From Lacticaseibacillus paracasei subsp. paracasei (lineage in GTDB: Bacteria > Bacillota > Bacilli > Lactobacillales > Lactobacillaceae), in contig NZ_AP012541.1 of assembly GCF_000829035.1 (NCBI RefSeq), forward strand, positions 2,170,001-2,234,000: 64,000 bases of DNA. Reading direction: 5' to 3'. Each line of letters begins with the position of its first letter. Within the stretch, counting starts at the first letter, position 1. Positions 36,397 through 45,470 of this stretch are shown here, piece by piece. Under the pieces are notes generated by a model, which worked only from the letters and a program-made list of their open reading frames with translations, did not search any database and was not told the DNA's origin. The position numbers and the translations under genes were made by a program.

Positions 36397-37157
36397 CAGT
36401 TTGATTTTGAGCAGTTTGCTTGAAGCCTGAAACGCTCATGGTAAATAATTCTACAATGCTTCCGCATCAACCAGAACGGAAAGATCGGTTAATTCAGTAA
36501 CGCTACTTATAGCAATCAAGCCTGTTAGCTTCAGGCGAACGCATGATGCTTAAAATAATCTGCTGGTTCGAGGTCCCCTTGAAGCTCTGAGAAAACAGCA
36601 ATTTTTGCATCTACTAACAAGTTCTTTGACAATTTAGTCACGGTTATTTGACAGACCCAAACAGCCATCCGACGACACAGTTACCATGGTTGCTGTTTGG
36701 CTGAACGTTTAATGGGAAAATAAGATTTCGAACAATTAGGTAGACTAATTGTTCAGCGACCACTCTCGATAAGCTAACAATAAACGCACGTGTAGGCGGC
36801 CAAACTGAAGTGGACGATGCAAAGGACGATTTCGTGTTTAATCTGTCGGAAAATAAACAAGCGAATTTTGTCAACACCTCCGACTAAAGCCTGAAGCTTG
36901 TGAGAGCGGGGCCGAATACTATCGCAACCATAAATTTACTTAGAACATGTTCGAGTTCTCTAAAAAGTGCGGCAATTAGACACGTTAGCCGGATAAATTG
37001 ACGGTGAAATATCAATACAAGTCAAGCTAGGATGAAGCTTTCTAGAAATCAGCTCAAAACGCGACGATCTCTTGAACATTCTAAACATGGCTTTGGCGTA
37101 TCTTCGCGATCGACTTATGGCCGTGTAGGATTCGGATAAAGCAAATGATCCTAGTCA

Positions 37158-37277
37158 TTAGCAGCCCAAAATCAAATGTGCAAACCATGCGCCAGGCGTA
37201 TTATCAAAGGGCGTTTTGGGGCACTTTCGTTTACCACCAATAACGTGAGCTAGCTCTTTTTCGTTTAAGAGTTCCAT
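37158..37277 (-). CDS. Double-glycine bacteriocin precursor (bactofencin-like, KRKC type)
   Basis: A 39-codon ORF with GAGGAGG 7 bases before the ATG. The leader MELLNEKELAHVIGG ends in Gly-Gly. The predicted mature peptide has 24 residues, starts KRKCPKTPF, contains PGAWF and ends LILGC, so Cys4 and Cys24 can form a disulfide loop. The KRKC start and terminal Cys resemble bactofencin A. I recall this same mature peptide reported from L. casei ATCC 334 as an antimicrobial. No exporter/peptidase ABC protein is encoded in this window, so processing must rely on one elsewhere. Confidence 0.85.
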   Translation of the reverse strand: MELLNEKELAHVIGGKRKCPKTPFDNTPGAWFAHLILGC

Positions 37278-37352
37278 GGGTATTCCTCCTCGTATAGTTA
37301 ATTTTTAAGTCTCCCGACAACTCATTATGTCCCTCGTCCTCGCATCATGCAA

Positions 37353-37384
37353 TATCTAATCGTTTTATTAACATTTGTCTAATC
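37353..37384 (-). promoter_or_regulatory. Imperfect direct repeat upstream of bacteriocin gene
   Basis: Minus strand GATTAGACA and GATTAGATA, start-to-start 23 bases, 75 bases upstream of the start codon. Two-turn direct repeats are typical of peptide-pheromone response regulators, but the sites are short and AT-rich. The rest of 37278-37877 holds no supported gene. Confidence 0.3.
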
Positions 37385-37877
37385 TTGTATTTGAAAATTT
37401 TTATTTGAGGATGGTCAGGTTGTACAGTCAGTGCTTAATCATCAACTAAGATAAATCTTGAACCATCTACACGTATGGCCATTACCCAAAAGTCGAATCT
37501 AGAACAGCGTGTTGGGTTTCTTTGACTTGGAGATTATTTTCAGGTAAATTGAATTCAAAATAAAGGAATTCCTTGCGGTTGAAGACACTCACCTGCCAAT
37601 ACAGTAGCAATGCTTCTAGTGAACAAATGTATACTTATCCCATTAGTGCAGCTATCATTATTGCAAAACAAATTCTTTAAAAAGCGGTATTTTCACACTT
37701 CAGCATCGGAAAGTTGAACGAATTTATAGATGGATAAGTAAAGGCTGTGATCTGTGATGTATTTGCGAAAGCTAGTCACAAGCCACTGCTATACAGCTAA
37801 TTTCAGCCGTTATTCGGATACTTTTAATAATATTCTAAACGCGTTCTAACAGCTACTATGCTGACTAGAAACCGTTA

Positions 37878-38792
37878 TCATTTGTTGGCTTTAGATTGCA
37901 AGATATTGGTTTTTAATAAAATAAACCAAACAACAGCAAGAATGGTAGGAATTACATAATAGAATAACCGGTACAAAATTAACAGGCTTGCAGAGGTGTT
38001 AGGCAGTACGCCTGCATGTTTTAACGTTTCAGTCAGGCTTAGGTCAAAAGAACCGGCACTTCCAGGAATCAACGATGCCACACCGAGTGCAGCAGAGAAG
38101 AAATAGCTCTGATATAAAACAAATAAATCAATATTTAAATTTAAAATAGTATTTGATAATAGCACTATACCAAAGCATGCAAACCATTCGATGACCGATG
38201 TCATTAGCAAGATCAATTTTGTGGGAAATTTTAAGGATGGTGTTTTCAGCATTAATGGTATGAGTGGATAGACTATAATCAAAAAAGAAATATATGAAAG
38301 CGAACCTGCTAAAATTGATACATTGTTATTCTTAATTAGTAATGCGGATATGCTGTAATTAATCGAAAGGCCTGATAACGAAAAAAGTGAGATGTGAAAT
38401 GACATTTTAGTTGCAGTACGAGCATTGACATGTTGCCCCAAAAGCGCATATCTGAGAGAAGCCCCTACCATACCTCCTGCACCGGCAACATTATTTACGA
38501 CATTTAATGACCAGCTAGTCATGTTGAAGAAACCGCCCCGAGAAGGTACGGAAAGTTTGTCCGCGTAAACTTTGTCATACACAATCATTGGTGTGACTGC
38601 TAAGCAACCTAAGAACAATAAAGCAAAAATTTTCTGGCCTGTTAGCAATTGTAATACTTTCTGAATACTAGATACTGATAACTGTCGGCACAAGCCAATC
38701 ATACTATACGTCACTATCGATATCATCATAAACAAGTATATTGTTTTCCAATGGCGGACATCTCTGATCCATTTAAAAAAATTGATTTTCAA
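37878..38792 (-). CDS. MprF-flippase-like membrane protein (LPG_synthase_TM/UPF0104)
   Basis: About 304 residues, seven or eight TM segments. The family signature is seen in GGFFNMTSWSLNVVNNVAGAGGMVGASLRYALLG and AALGVASLIPGSAGSFDLSLTETLKHAGV. This is the domain that in MprF flips lysyl-phosphatidylglycerol; the cytoplasmic lysyl-transferase domain is absent, as in stand-alone UPF0104 proteins. Start is TTG 38792 with AAGGGG 7 bases upstream. It is the gene preceding the cationic bacteriocin on the same strand, 600 bases away, so a role in self-protection is possible but only inferred. Confidence 0.75.
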   Translation of the reverse strand: MKINFFKWIRDVRHWKTIYLFMMISIVTYSMIGLCRQLSVSSIQKVLQLLTGQKIFALLFLGCLAVTPMIVYDKVYADKLSVPSRGGFFNMTSWSLNVVNNVAGAGGMVGASLRYALLGQHVNARTATKMSFHISLFSLSGLSINYSISALLIKNNNVSILAGSLSYISFLIIVYPLIPLMLKTPSLKFPTKLILLMTSVIEWFACFGIVLLSNTILNLNIDLFVLYQSYFFSAALGVASLIPGSAGSFDLSLTETLKHAGVLPNTSASLLILYRLFYYVIPTILAVVWFILLKTNILQSKANK

Positions 38793-38855
38793 ACAAATTC
38801 CCCTTAAAGTTCGAAATGAGGAGCACAAACGAGAAAAATAAAAGCGGATTCTATA

Positions 38856-39041
38856 ATGGTGATAATCATCTTAGTACCAACAATTACATTACTAGTCAAT
38901 GCTTTGTTTGCAATTAGCTCATCCATGAGAGCAATGCTATTATTGATATTAGTAATAGCATCTCTTGCATTTTTCCCTCAGAAGGACATGTTCATTGCAA
39001 TCAATCTTTTTGGCTCTACGTCAACTGGTGTTGAAGAATAA
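38856..39041 (+). pseudogene. Small hydrophobic ORF interrupted by the ISL3-type element
   Basis: Two TM-like stretches (VIIILVPTITLLVNALF and AMLLLILVIASLAFF), then QKDMFIAINLF, after which the sequence runs into the IS left end at 39012. Removing the IS and one target duplication gives NLFFTRKK and a stop, a protein of about 57 residues. No good ribosome binding site is seen, so it may never have been a gene. It is divergent from the MprF-like gene. Confidence 0.4.
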
Positions 39042-39209
39042 ATTTATCATTTGAGGCGGTTCTCCATTTGGGGAGCCGTCTTTGTCATGTTATGCCGTGA
39101 TTTGGTAGATTCGTTTGAAGAAGTTCAGCTGATTCTTGAAGCCAAAACAGGATCGTTTGAGTGACTTGATGAGGCGGTTAACCCCTTCGATCGGACCGTT
39201 GGAATAAGG
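39012..39209. repeat. 198 bp tandem duplication of IS left end
   Basis: Positions 39012-39209 repeat as 39210 onward, each starting at GGCTCTACG. The junction GGAATAAGGGGCTCTACG has GGCT microhomology, so the origin may be a replication slip or an aborted one-ended transposition. Confidence 0.9.
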
Positions 39210-39287
39210 GGCTCTACGTCAACTGGTGTTGAAGAATAAATTTATCATTTGAGGCGGTTCTCCATTTGGGGAGCCGTCTTTGTCATG

Positions 39288-39539
39288 TTATGCCGTGATT
39301 TGGTAGATTCGTTTGAAGAAGTTCAGCTGATTCTTGAAGCCAAAACAGGATCGTTTGAGTGACTTGATGAGGCGGTTAACCCCTTCGATCGGACCGTTGG
39401 AATAAGGGCTGGTGACAGCGGCGAGAACAGCGACTTTGTGTCGCTTAAGCGTCGCGATCGTCATGTCCATTGCCGTACCGTTTGGCTCGTAAGTAGCTAA
39501 CAGGTTTGCCAGTTCCGTGGGATGTTTCTTCACCATCAA
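39288..39539 (-). pseudogene. ISL3-type transposase, C-terminal fragment
   Basis: The 83-residue 3' part (PTELANLLATYEPNGTAMD...FGFKNQLNFFKRIYQITA) of the transposase whose 5' part is at 41124-42102, split by the inserted IS. It is identical to the C-terminus of the intact copy at 48096. Confidence 0.92.
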
Positions 39540-39561
39540 GGCATCATGAAGCGCTAAGTAG

Positions 39562-41123
39562 TGGCTGGTGAATTAGGTAACATTCCGGCTACCTGAAACG
39601 TGAATTTGATAGTGAATTAAGATGGATTCCTGCTTATATTTTACAAAAATCAAAATTGGTCCATTAAAAAGCCTTAATAGCATCTTTAGATTGGCTAGAT
39701 TGATCGCAATATCAATCGTCACTGCGATGCTGGCTACCGTTTTAGTCCGCACCAATGAAAGGCCCAAAGGGCCTTTCATGAAGGCAAAACCGCGTTCAAT
39801 TTTCCCGCGCCGCTTCTCTGCGTCACGATCAACTTGCCGCTGCTTAGCATCCATCTTTTTAGGCTTACGTCCTAAACGTGGTCCCGACAACCTAATGCCT
39901 AGTCGTTGACAGAGCTGACGATTCTCGCGGGTACGATAAAGTGTGTCAGCTAAGATTTCATCGGGATAATAACCATGCACGTCGAAATAATGATCGATGG
40001 TTGTTGCTAAATCTTGGCTTTCATTGAACGCCTTAAAATCAAATCGTTCGATATCGATCATGCCATCGGCAATTGAAGCATCAATCTTGGGACCAAATTC
40101 GGTTCGTTGTTTGGCTTTACCACGGTTAATCGGGCGAATCCACGGTTGTGCCAAGCTAACAATCCGTCCTGGGACCCGATGGGTCCGATTTTCATACATG
40201 AACATTTGCTGGTCAAGAAGTTCACGAATCACAGCCAATCGTTTGGTTTGCCTTTCGTTAAGAGAGGCACCGTGGGCCAACAGCACATCGATATAACGTA
40301 GATCACGTCGGACATACTGGAGCTGTACTTTGATCTGCTTGCGTGTTTCCTTAGCCCAACGCCGCGGTTTTCTAGCAAAAGCGGTCCACTTAGCTTTTGC
40401 TTCACGTTTGTAGGTTCGTGGAGGCTTGATTTGCAACTGATGAGCCATGTCTAATAACATTTCTTCTAGATTGAGCCGAGCTTGATTTAGCAGCGAAGTA
40501 TCTTGTGGAAAACGAATTTCAATTGGCACCGCAGTAGCGTCTGTGATCAAGACACGGAGCTCATCATCTGGCAATAAACTTTGGATTTGTTCGCGCAAGG
40601 TATCACTGATGATATTTCGCACTAGTTCCGTTATTTGACCCATGCGTCGTCTAAAATAAACCAAGGTTGAGTGGTTGAACGGCAGGTCGGTTGTGTAGGT
40701 GTCTAGCCCGATAAAGTACTGGTAAGCCGGGGTATCACGAATAGCGGTAACGACCGAACGGTCGGTTAGATGTTCTGCTTGCTTGATCAAACTGGCACCG
40801 TAAAGCAGACGAAAGGGTTTAGCAGCGCGCCCACCCATCTCAGTAAAAAGAAGTTGATAGGCTTCATCGAGCTGTTGCCACGGGAGCATGTCGGCTAATT
40901 GAACCCACTCATTGTCGGAAGAAAGTGGCACACCAAGGCCGTTGTTAAAGGATTGAAATGACAATTGGGTAGCACGATGTCGATAAGCCATGATGGTTTC
41001 CTCCAGGAAAAATAAAAAGTGCAAGGAAAACAGGGGTTAGCCCATGTTTACTTTGCACTAATTATAATCTTTACTATTCTTTGATGCCAATAAAGCTTGC
41101 AGTTATGCTGCTTTCACCAGCCA
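39562..41123. mobile_element. IS5/IS1182-type insertion sequence inside the ISL3-type element
   Basis: Perfect terminal inverted repeats TGGCTGGTGAA / TTCACCAGCCA, flanked by an 8 bp target duplication CTAAGTAG (39554-39561 and 41124-41131). The empty site is preserved in the second ISL3 copy, confirming the insertion. Length 1562 bp. Confidence 0.93.
39573..40991 (-). CDS. IS5/IS1182-type transposase (DUF772 + DDE)
   Basis: About 472 residues. The N-terminal DUF772-like part (WQQLDEAYQLLFTEMGGRAAKPFRLLYGASLIKQ, FNHSTLVYFRRR) precedes a DDE domain: LITDATAVPIEIRFPQD, EILADTLYRTRENRQLC, and a final E in KRRGKIERGFAFMKG. TGGAGG precedes ATG 40991. The gene seems intact, so the element may be active. 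Exact family name not assigned. Confidence 0.88.
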   Translation of the reverse strand: MAYRHRATQLSFQSFNNGLGVPLSSDNEWVQLADMLPWQQLDEAYQLLFTEMGGRAAKPFRLLYGASLIKQAEHLTDRSVVTAIRDTPAYQYFIGLDTYTTDLPFNHSTLVYFRRRMGQITELVRNIISDTLREQIQSLLPDDELRVLITDATAVPIEIRFPQDTSLLNQARLNLEEMLLDMAHQLQIKPPRTYKREAKAKWTAFARKPRRWAKETRKQIKVQLQYVRRDLRYIDVLLAHGASLNERQTKRLAVIRELLDQQMFMYENRTHRVPGRIVSLAQPWIRPINRGKAKQRTEFGPKIDASIADGMIDIERFDFKAFNESQDLATTIDHYFDVHGYYPDEILADTLYRTRENRQLCQRLGIRLSGPRLGRKPKKMDAKQRQVDRDAEKRRGKIERGFAFMKGPLGLSLVRTKTVASIAVTIDIAINLANLKMLLRLFNGPILIFVKYKQESILIHYQIHVSGSRNVT

Positions 41124-42102
41124 CTAAGTAGGTCTCGTAGGTTTGCTTGAGCTTGGGCTCAGTATCAAGTGCGATATCGATGGTCTCCTGTTGCGTGACG
41201 TATTCATTCAAACCAAACAGGAACTGTTTGTGTTTAGCGTCAGGCGCAGTTTGATGAAAAAGCCGCCAGTTTGTCTTCATGATCTTATAAGGACGGCTGT
41301 GTTTGTCATCAAGCTGTTTGAGCGCTTGGACGCGTACCTGATCAAGGGCACGAGCCGCAAGTTGAATGATATGGAACCGATCAATGACGACTTGGGCCTT
41401 GGGGAAAACCTCATGAATAATCGTCTGATAAGCTGCATTCATGTCCATGGTGACCGTCTGGACCCGAGTGCGTTCAGCGAGTGAATAATGAGCGATGAAG
41501 AAGTTTTTAATCGTGCGGTTGAATCGATCACCAAGCAAGGCAATCAGACGATGTGAATCGGCATCAAGACAGATAAACGACATCATGCCATGAGTAGAAC
41601 GGAACTCATCAAAGCAGAGTCGCGTGGGCAGCCGGCGAGCCGGTCGGAGTTTGAGATTTTGGTCAATGATCCGTTGAACCGAGGAAGCTGAGATTCCGAT
41701 AATACGGGCGATGGTTTTGACTGGCAACCGTTCATGCGCTAACTTCATGATTCGCTCTGTCATGTGAGTGGCGATCGTGTGGTTGGGTTGCACGAGTGGC
41801 GTCTTGGCACTGACTGTGTGGTAACAGTTATGACAGCGCCATCGTTGCTTGTGCAAGTCAATGACTGTCGGCATTTCAACCCCATTGAGGACGCGCACGT
41901 GGGCCGTATAAAACCCGTTAGGGTGCAAGGCCTCAAAGCCACACAGTGGGCACCGGGTTAACCGGTAAGTCAGCTCGGCATCAATCACATGATACTGGCG
42001 GCGACGTACCCCGTTGCCGCGATATTCATGACGAACAAAGGCAACTTTGATATTATGGTCTGGTATTCCAAGGACGGACAGTGTAGGATCGTATTGGGAC
42101 AT
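41124..42102 (-). pseudogene. ISL3-type transposase, N-terminal fragment
   Basis: About 325 residues of the ISL3-type transposase (zinc-binding CPLCGFEALH...CHNCYH, HTH, first DDE acidic residues in CFDEFRSTHG). The reading frame then runs for about 17 foreign residues into the inserted IS to 41074. The remaining 3' part is at 39288-39539. Confidence 0.92.
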
Positions 42103-42807
42103 TTACTCATAACCTCGCTTGCTTTTGGTTTCGACGCTAACAAGCATAGCATGGACACTGAGTAGGTGTCTTTTTGCGTTATCCAAAAAGGGCCTACACG
42201 TTCAGTGTTGATTATTTCTCAACACCAGAAAGTGTAGACCCATCTTTTTTTTACAAGAAAAAAATAACGCAACAATTTTTGTTTACGAGACTTTGAATTC
42301 ATTCGGGGGCGTTACTACCAACACAGCCCCAAAATACGTTGTATGAATCTTCATTTTGACGCTATCTTTTCTAACTCTTAGCAAGTCGGTAAATTGTTAC
42401 CTACTGTCATTTTAGACAAACTGGTTCGTATTTTAACCCCAGAATGTATGGCAGATGAGTCATTGCTTTAGCCCCGAAGGTTAATCCTATTAACAATGCT
42501 TTGCATAGCTTATCATATGGATTAGATCTGGGCAAGATACTTAGTCACTGGATAAGGCGCTTAAGATCAATTAGCACCTGAAGAACACCGCCTTTAACAA
42601 GGCATCTAAGATTTTTTTGAATATGATTGTAAGCCAAACCGGTCTTATTATTGTTGACTTTGATTAGCAGCACCTTGGTTGTTTCAGTCACCTTCATTTG
42701 AGCCGATTGCGTTTGGGTAGGTTGACGGGACCAGAAATGAATGACTTCAGGATTTTCTTGCAAAGTAAGTGTACGATTTTTGAGGCACTTTACATCCCAA
42801 AAAACGC

Positions 42808-42851
42808 AAAAAAAACAGAGATCCAAGTTCCTACAGGTGAACTTGGATCTC
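42808..42851 (-). terminator. Strong orphan minus-strand terminator
   Basis: GAGATCCAAGTTC / GAACTTGGATCTC, 13 perfect pairs, followed on the minus strand by TG and eight T. The only open frame upstream is a decayed stretch ending at about 42856. Confidence 0.85.
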
Positions 42852-42855
42852 CTAA

Positions 42856-43055
42856 GTTAAGGATTTGACCGATGCAATAATCTCAAAACTTTTCTTGGTG
42901 CTAATTGTAAAACCTTCTTCGATAACCTTAATACTGCGACACCTTCTAAAAAATACTTATTCACTTGTACGGAACGACGAGTGTTGAAATGATGTTGCCC
43001 TATAACTAGGCGTTGTTTGGTGGTCCTATTGACACACCCTATTGAACATCTATGG
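42856..43055 (-). pseudogene. Decayed C-terminal coding remnant
   Basis: The minus strand is open without a start codon for about 60 codons and ends in NKYFLEGVAVLRLSKKVLQLAPRKVLRLLHRSNP and TAA just before the terminator. It reads like real lactobacillus protein sequence but I do not recognise a family. A stop codon interrupts it upstream at about 43060. The rest of 42250-43384 holds no supported gene. Confidence 0.35.
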
Positions 43056-43322
43056 GAAGCTCATTGCCCCGCTTGGATTACTGAGTCTTTTTATTAGCCT
43101 CGTACCTCCATGTGTGTTCATCTTTGGTCAGTTGGAACATGAATCGTACGACTGGTGGCGCAGATACTTACTGCACCAACGCTCTATTTGTCTATTCGTG
43201 CTTTGCGACACACACACATCACTTTCGAGCTGGTTCGTCTTGGTAATGCTAGACAAGGATCGTAATGCTCGGTTCCTGCATCGACCTTTTGGTTCTTCCT
43301 TAACTTCAATTAAAGTGTATCA

Positions 43323-43336
43323 TGTAAGCGCTAACT
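43323..43336. promoter_or_regulatory. cre-like catabolite-responsive site
   Basis: TGTAAGCGCTAACT matches the WTGNAANCGNWNNCA-type CcpA site at all but the last base. It lies downstream of the phosphoesterase gene and upstream of the decayed minus-strand remnant, whose lost promoter it may have controlled. Confidence 0.5.
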
Positions 43337-43384
43337 TTGCAAGCTAATCACGTCATTTATTTAAAAAAATCGTACCATCCGCGC

Positions 43385-44455
43385 TCAATACTGAAAACGC
43401 CGAACACGGCTCGCAGCACCATAGCCATACAAGCTAAGCAGCCGCTGTTGCGTATCCACACTCACCACATAACCGGCATATTCGCTCGGCAAACCAAAAC
43501 GTCGATCATACCGGCGATTAAACTTGGTTGTTAGACCGTGATGACGGCCCATCAACGCGCTTGTATTCTGCAGGCTGTAATGAATGCCATTAACAATGTA
43601 ATCTGCTTCTAAATGATAATGACCAGCTAAATAACCAACCACTCGGCCGCTTGACTGCCTAAAGTCAAACCGCAGACGACCGCCAAACGCTGGTGCCTCG
43701 CCAGTATGCAACACCCCGCTCGCGTGGAAGTTAAAGGCTCGCAATAACTCATGGACAGCGCGGCCATTAAATTTCAGTGCCGGCTGGCCATTTTCCTTCA
43801 GGGCTGGGGCATGGCTCAACAACAAGACATCTCGCTTACCAGCACCTTTTAATGCCAATGCAAAATTCCGGAGCTGAGCGAATGAGACCGCAAGTGTTTT
43901 CTTGACATCAAAAGCCTTGTGACCATCAATCAAAGGGACATCTGCCGTATTCAAAACAATGATCCGCAAGTTAGGAAAGTCTTGAACCATTAGCCCTTCT
44001 TGCGAAACAGCCACCCGTATCTGCTCAGCATTTGGTCTAAAAATCATCGTCTGGTTCACTTCTGGCAAAAAGCTGCCGCGATGCCCTGCCCGCTTTTCGG
44101 CAAACTTGTCATTATCGTCATGATTGCCTTTTGTCACCAGAAACGGGACAGAACCGCTTTGATAATCAGCCATGATGTTCCGTAATCGCAGTCGAGTCAG
44201 CCATGGTGCCTCGGACCCATCCACCAAGTCGCCAAGATGGACCCGGAGTGCCAGTGGTAATTGGTCACTTAACCATTGCTGTTCGCGTACATGCCAGTAT
44301 CCAGTAGGTCCATAATAAGTGGTGGCAAATTTTGCCTTATCGTGGGTATCCGTGATCAACGCAAAGTTTACGGCTGAAGGCGACAGCAATGGCGAGATTG
44401 CGGAAACAAATCTGGTCAGATCTTTTTTGACAAATGGTCGGATTGCAATGCTCAT
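43385..44455 (-). CDS. Metallophosphoesterase (calcineurin-like)
   Basis: About 356 residues. The metallophosphoesterase motifs are in order: FALITDTHDK (D-X-H), VHLGDLVDG (GDXXD-like), TKGNHDDND (GNHD), LLLSHAP and LAGHYHLE (GHXH-like). The substrate is unknown. TGGAGG precedes ATG 44455. It lies 25 bases after the MenA-like gene on the same strand and is probably co-transcribed with it. Confidence 0.87.
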   Translation of the reverse strand: MSIAIRPFVKKDLTRFVSAISPLLSPSAVNFALITDTHDKAKFATTYYGPTGYWHVREQQWLSDQLPLALRVHLGDLVDGSEAPWLTRLRLRNIMADYQSGSVPFLVTKGNHDDNDKFAEKRAGHRGSFLPEVNQTMIFRPNAEQIRVAVSQEGLMVQDFPNLRIIVLNTADVPLIDGHKAFDVKKTLAVSFAQLRNFALALKGAGKRDVLLLSHAPALKENGQPALKFNGRAVHELLRAFNFHASGVLHTGEAPAFGGRLRFDFRQSSGRVVGYLAGHYHLEADYIVNGIHYSLQNTSALMGRHHGLTTKFNRRYDRRFGLPSEYAGYVVSVDTQQRLLSLYGYGAASRVRRFQY

Positions 44456-44480
44456 GAAAACCTCCATCGTGATATTCGGG

Positions 44481-45395
44481 TCAGATATTCAAGAAGACGC
44501 CTAATGCGAGAAAGATAACCTGGGCCAACGTCGTGATAAAAAGATTCTTGATGGCATTCGGAAAAGTCAGTTTTTTAACCGGATTGACGGCAAAACCGCG
44601 CGCGTTCTTCACCACAATGGGCACGGTAATCAGCGTTAGCAAGGTTAATTTTGGCAGTAACCCCAGCACAACCGCGGCAATCAGCATCAAAAAGCCAACC
44701 GTATATAATCCATAGAAGAAGATGATGCTGCGAGAACGGCCAAGATAATGCACAATCGTTCGGCGCTTGAGCGTTTCGTCCTCTTCTTGATCGGCAATAT
44801 TATTGGCCAGCAACAAGGCCGCAATCGTACACTGTGCCAATCCACTGGCAAGATAAACCGATCCGATCAACGGCCATGAGAAGGCGGCAACATTAAAGAC
44901 GTTGACATAAACGGCAATTAGGAAAATCACGAAACCCATCGTAAATCCTGAGAAAAATTCCCCATACGGCGTGGCCGAAATTGGTCGCGGACCGCCAGCA
45001 TAACCATAGCCGACTGCAAAGCTAAACAATCCCATCACCAGCAAGGGCCACCCCGTCCGGCTCACCATCCAGAGGCCCAACACACCGCTGGTTACCATCA
45101 TACCGACAACCATCCACCCAATCATGCTCGAGTTGAGATGATGAACCCCAATAATGTTAGTCTTCTCGCGAAAACGCAACGCTGCTGTGCGCTCTGATCG
45201 TTTGTAATCTTGATAATTATCGTTCGCGTCAACCGCCATGTTAAACAGCAACATGGCCACGAAGAAAACCAGTAATTCAGCGATATGTAACGTATGATAA
45301 TGATACCAGGCAAACAATGTGCCTAATAAAAACGGAAAAACTGAAGCCGTTTTGGCCTTGATCTCAACCAACTCAAGAAAAACAGATAAAGACAT
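44481..45395 (-). CDS. menA: UbiA-family prenyltransferase, MenA-like
   Basis: 304 residues, eight or nine TM segments. The first Asp-rich motif is NMAVDANDNYQDYKRSE and the second NNIADQEEDE, the pattern of 1,4-dihydroxy-2-naphthoate prenyltransferase. Divergent from a polyprenyl diphosphate synthase 75 bases away, the natural donor enzyme, so the pair would make demethylmenaquinone if the naphthoate is supplied. TTGGAGG precedes ATG 45395; the longer ORF to 45590 overlaps the divergent gene and is rejected. Confidence 0.88.
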   Translation of the reverse strand: MSLSVFLELVEIKAKTASVFPFLLGTLFAWYHYHTLHIAELLVFFVAMLLFNMAVDANDNYQDYKRSERTAALRFREKTNIIGVHHLNSSMIGWMVVGMMVTSGVLGLWMVSRTGWPLLVMGLFSFAVGYGYAGGPRPISATPYGEFFSGFTMGFVIFLIAVYVNVFNVAAFSWPLIGSVYLASGLAQCTIAALLLANNIADQEEDETLKRRTIVHYLGRSRSIIFFYGLYTVGFLMLIAAVVLGLLPKLTLLTLITVPIVVKNARGFAVNPVKKLTFPNAIKNLFITTLAQVIFLALGVFLNI

Positions 45396-45470
45396 GACAA
45401 CCTCCAACAATTGACTTTTAAGAATCACATACAGTAGAGTGAATATGTCTATAGGAAAGAGAGAAAATGC

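Larger units (their letters stand above)
39004..42249. mobile_element. ISL3-type element with internal IS and duplicated end
   Basis: The element (39012-42241) is bounded by imperfect inverted repeats GGCTCTACGTCAACTGGTGT / GGGTCTACACTTTCTGGTGT and an 8 bp target duplication ATCTTTTT (39004-39011 and 42242-42249). It is 3230 bp: the 1462 bp ISL3-type sequence of the copy at 48018, plus a 198 bp tandem duplication of its left end (39012-39209), plus an inserted IS of 1562 bp with its own 8 bp duplication. The arithmetic closes exactly. Confidence 0.92.

Noticed and set aside
36644..36877. 77-aa minus-strand ORF starting at TTG
   Set aside because: GGAGGTG abuts the start with no spacing, two hairpins lie within the frame and no motif is seen.
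37620..37725. Short plus-strand frame ending in AAIIIAKQIL
   Set aside because: No start codon with a ribosome binding site and no recognisable family.
42545..42826. 93-aa minus-strand ORF
   Set aside because: Its start codon lies inside a terminator stem and no family motif is visible.
43042..43347. 101-aa plus-strand ORF with one hydrophobic stretch
   Set aside because: It overlaps the decayed minus-strand remnant and a cre-like site, has no ribosome binding site and no recognisable motif.
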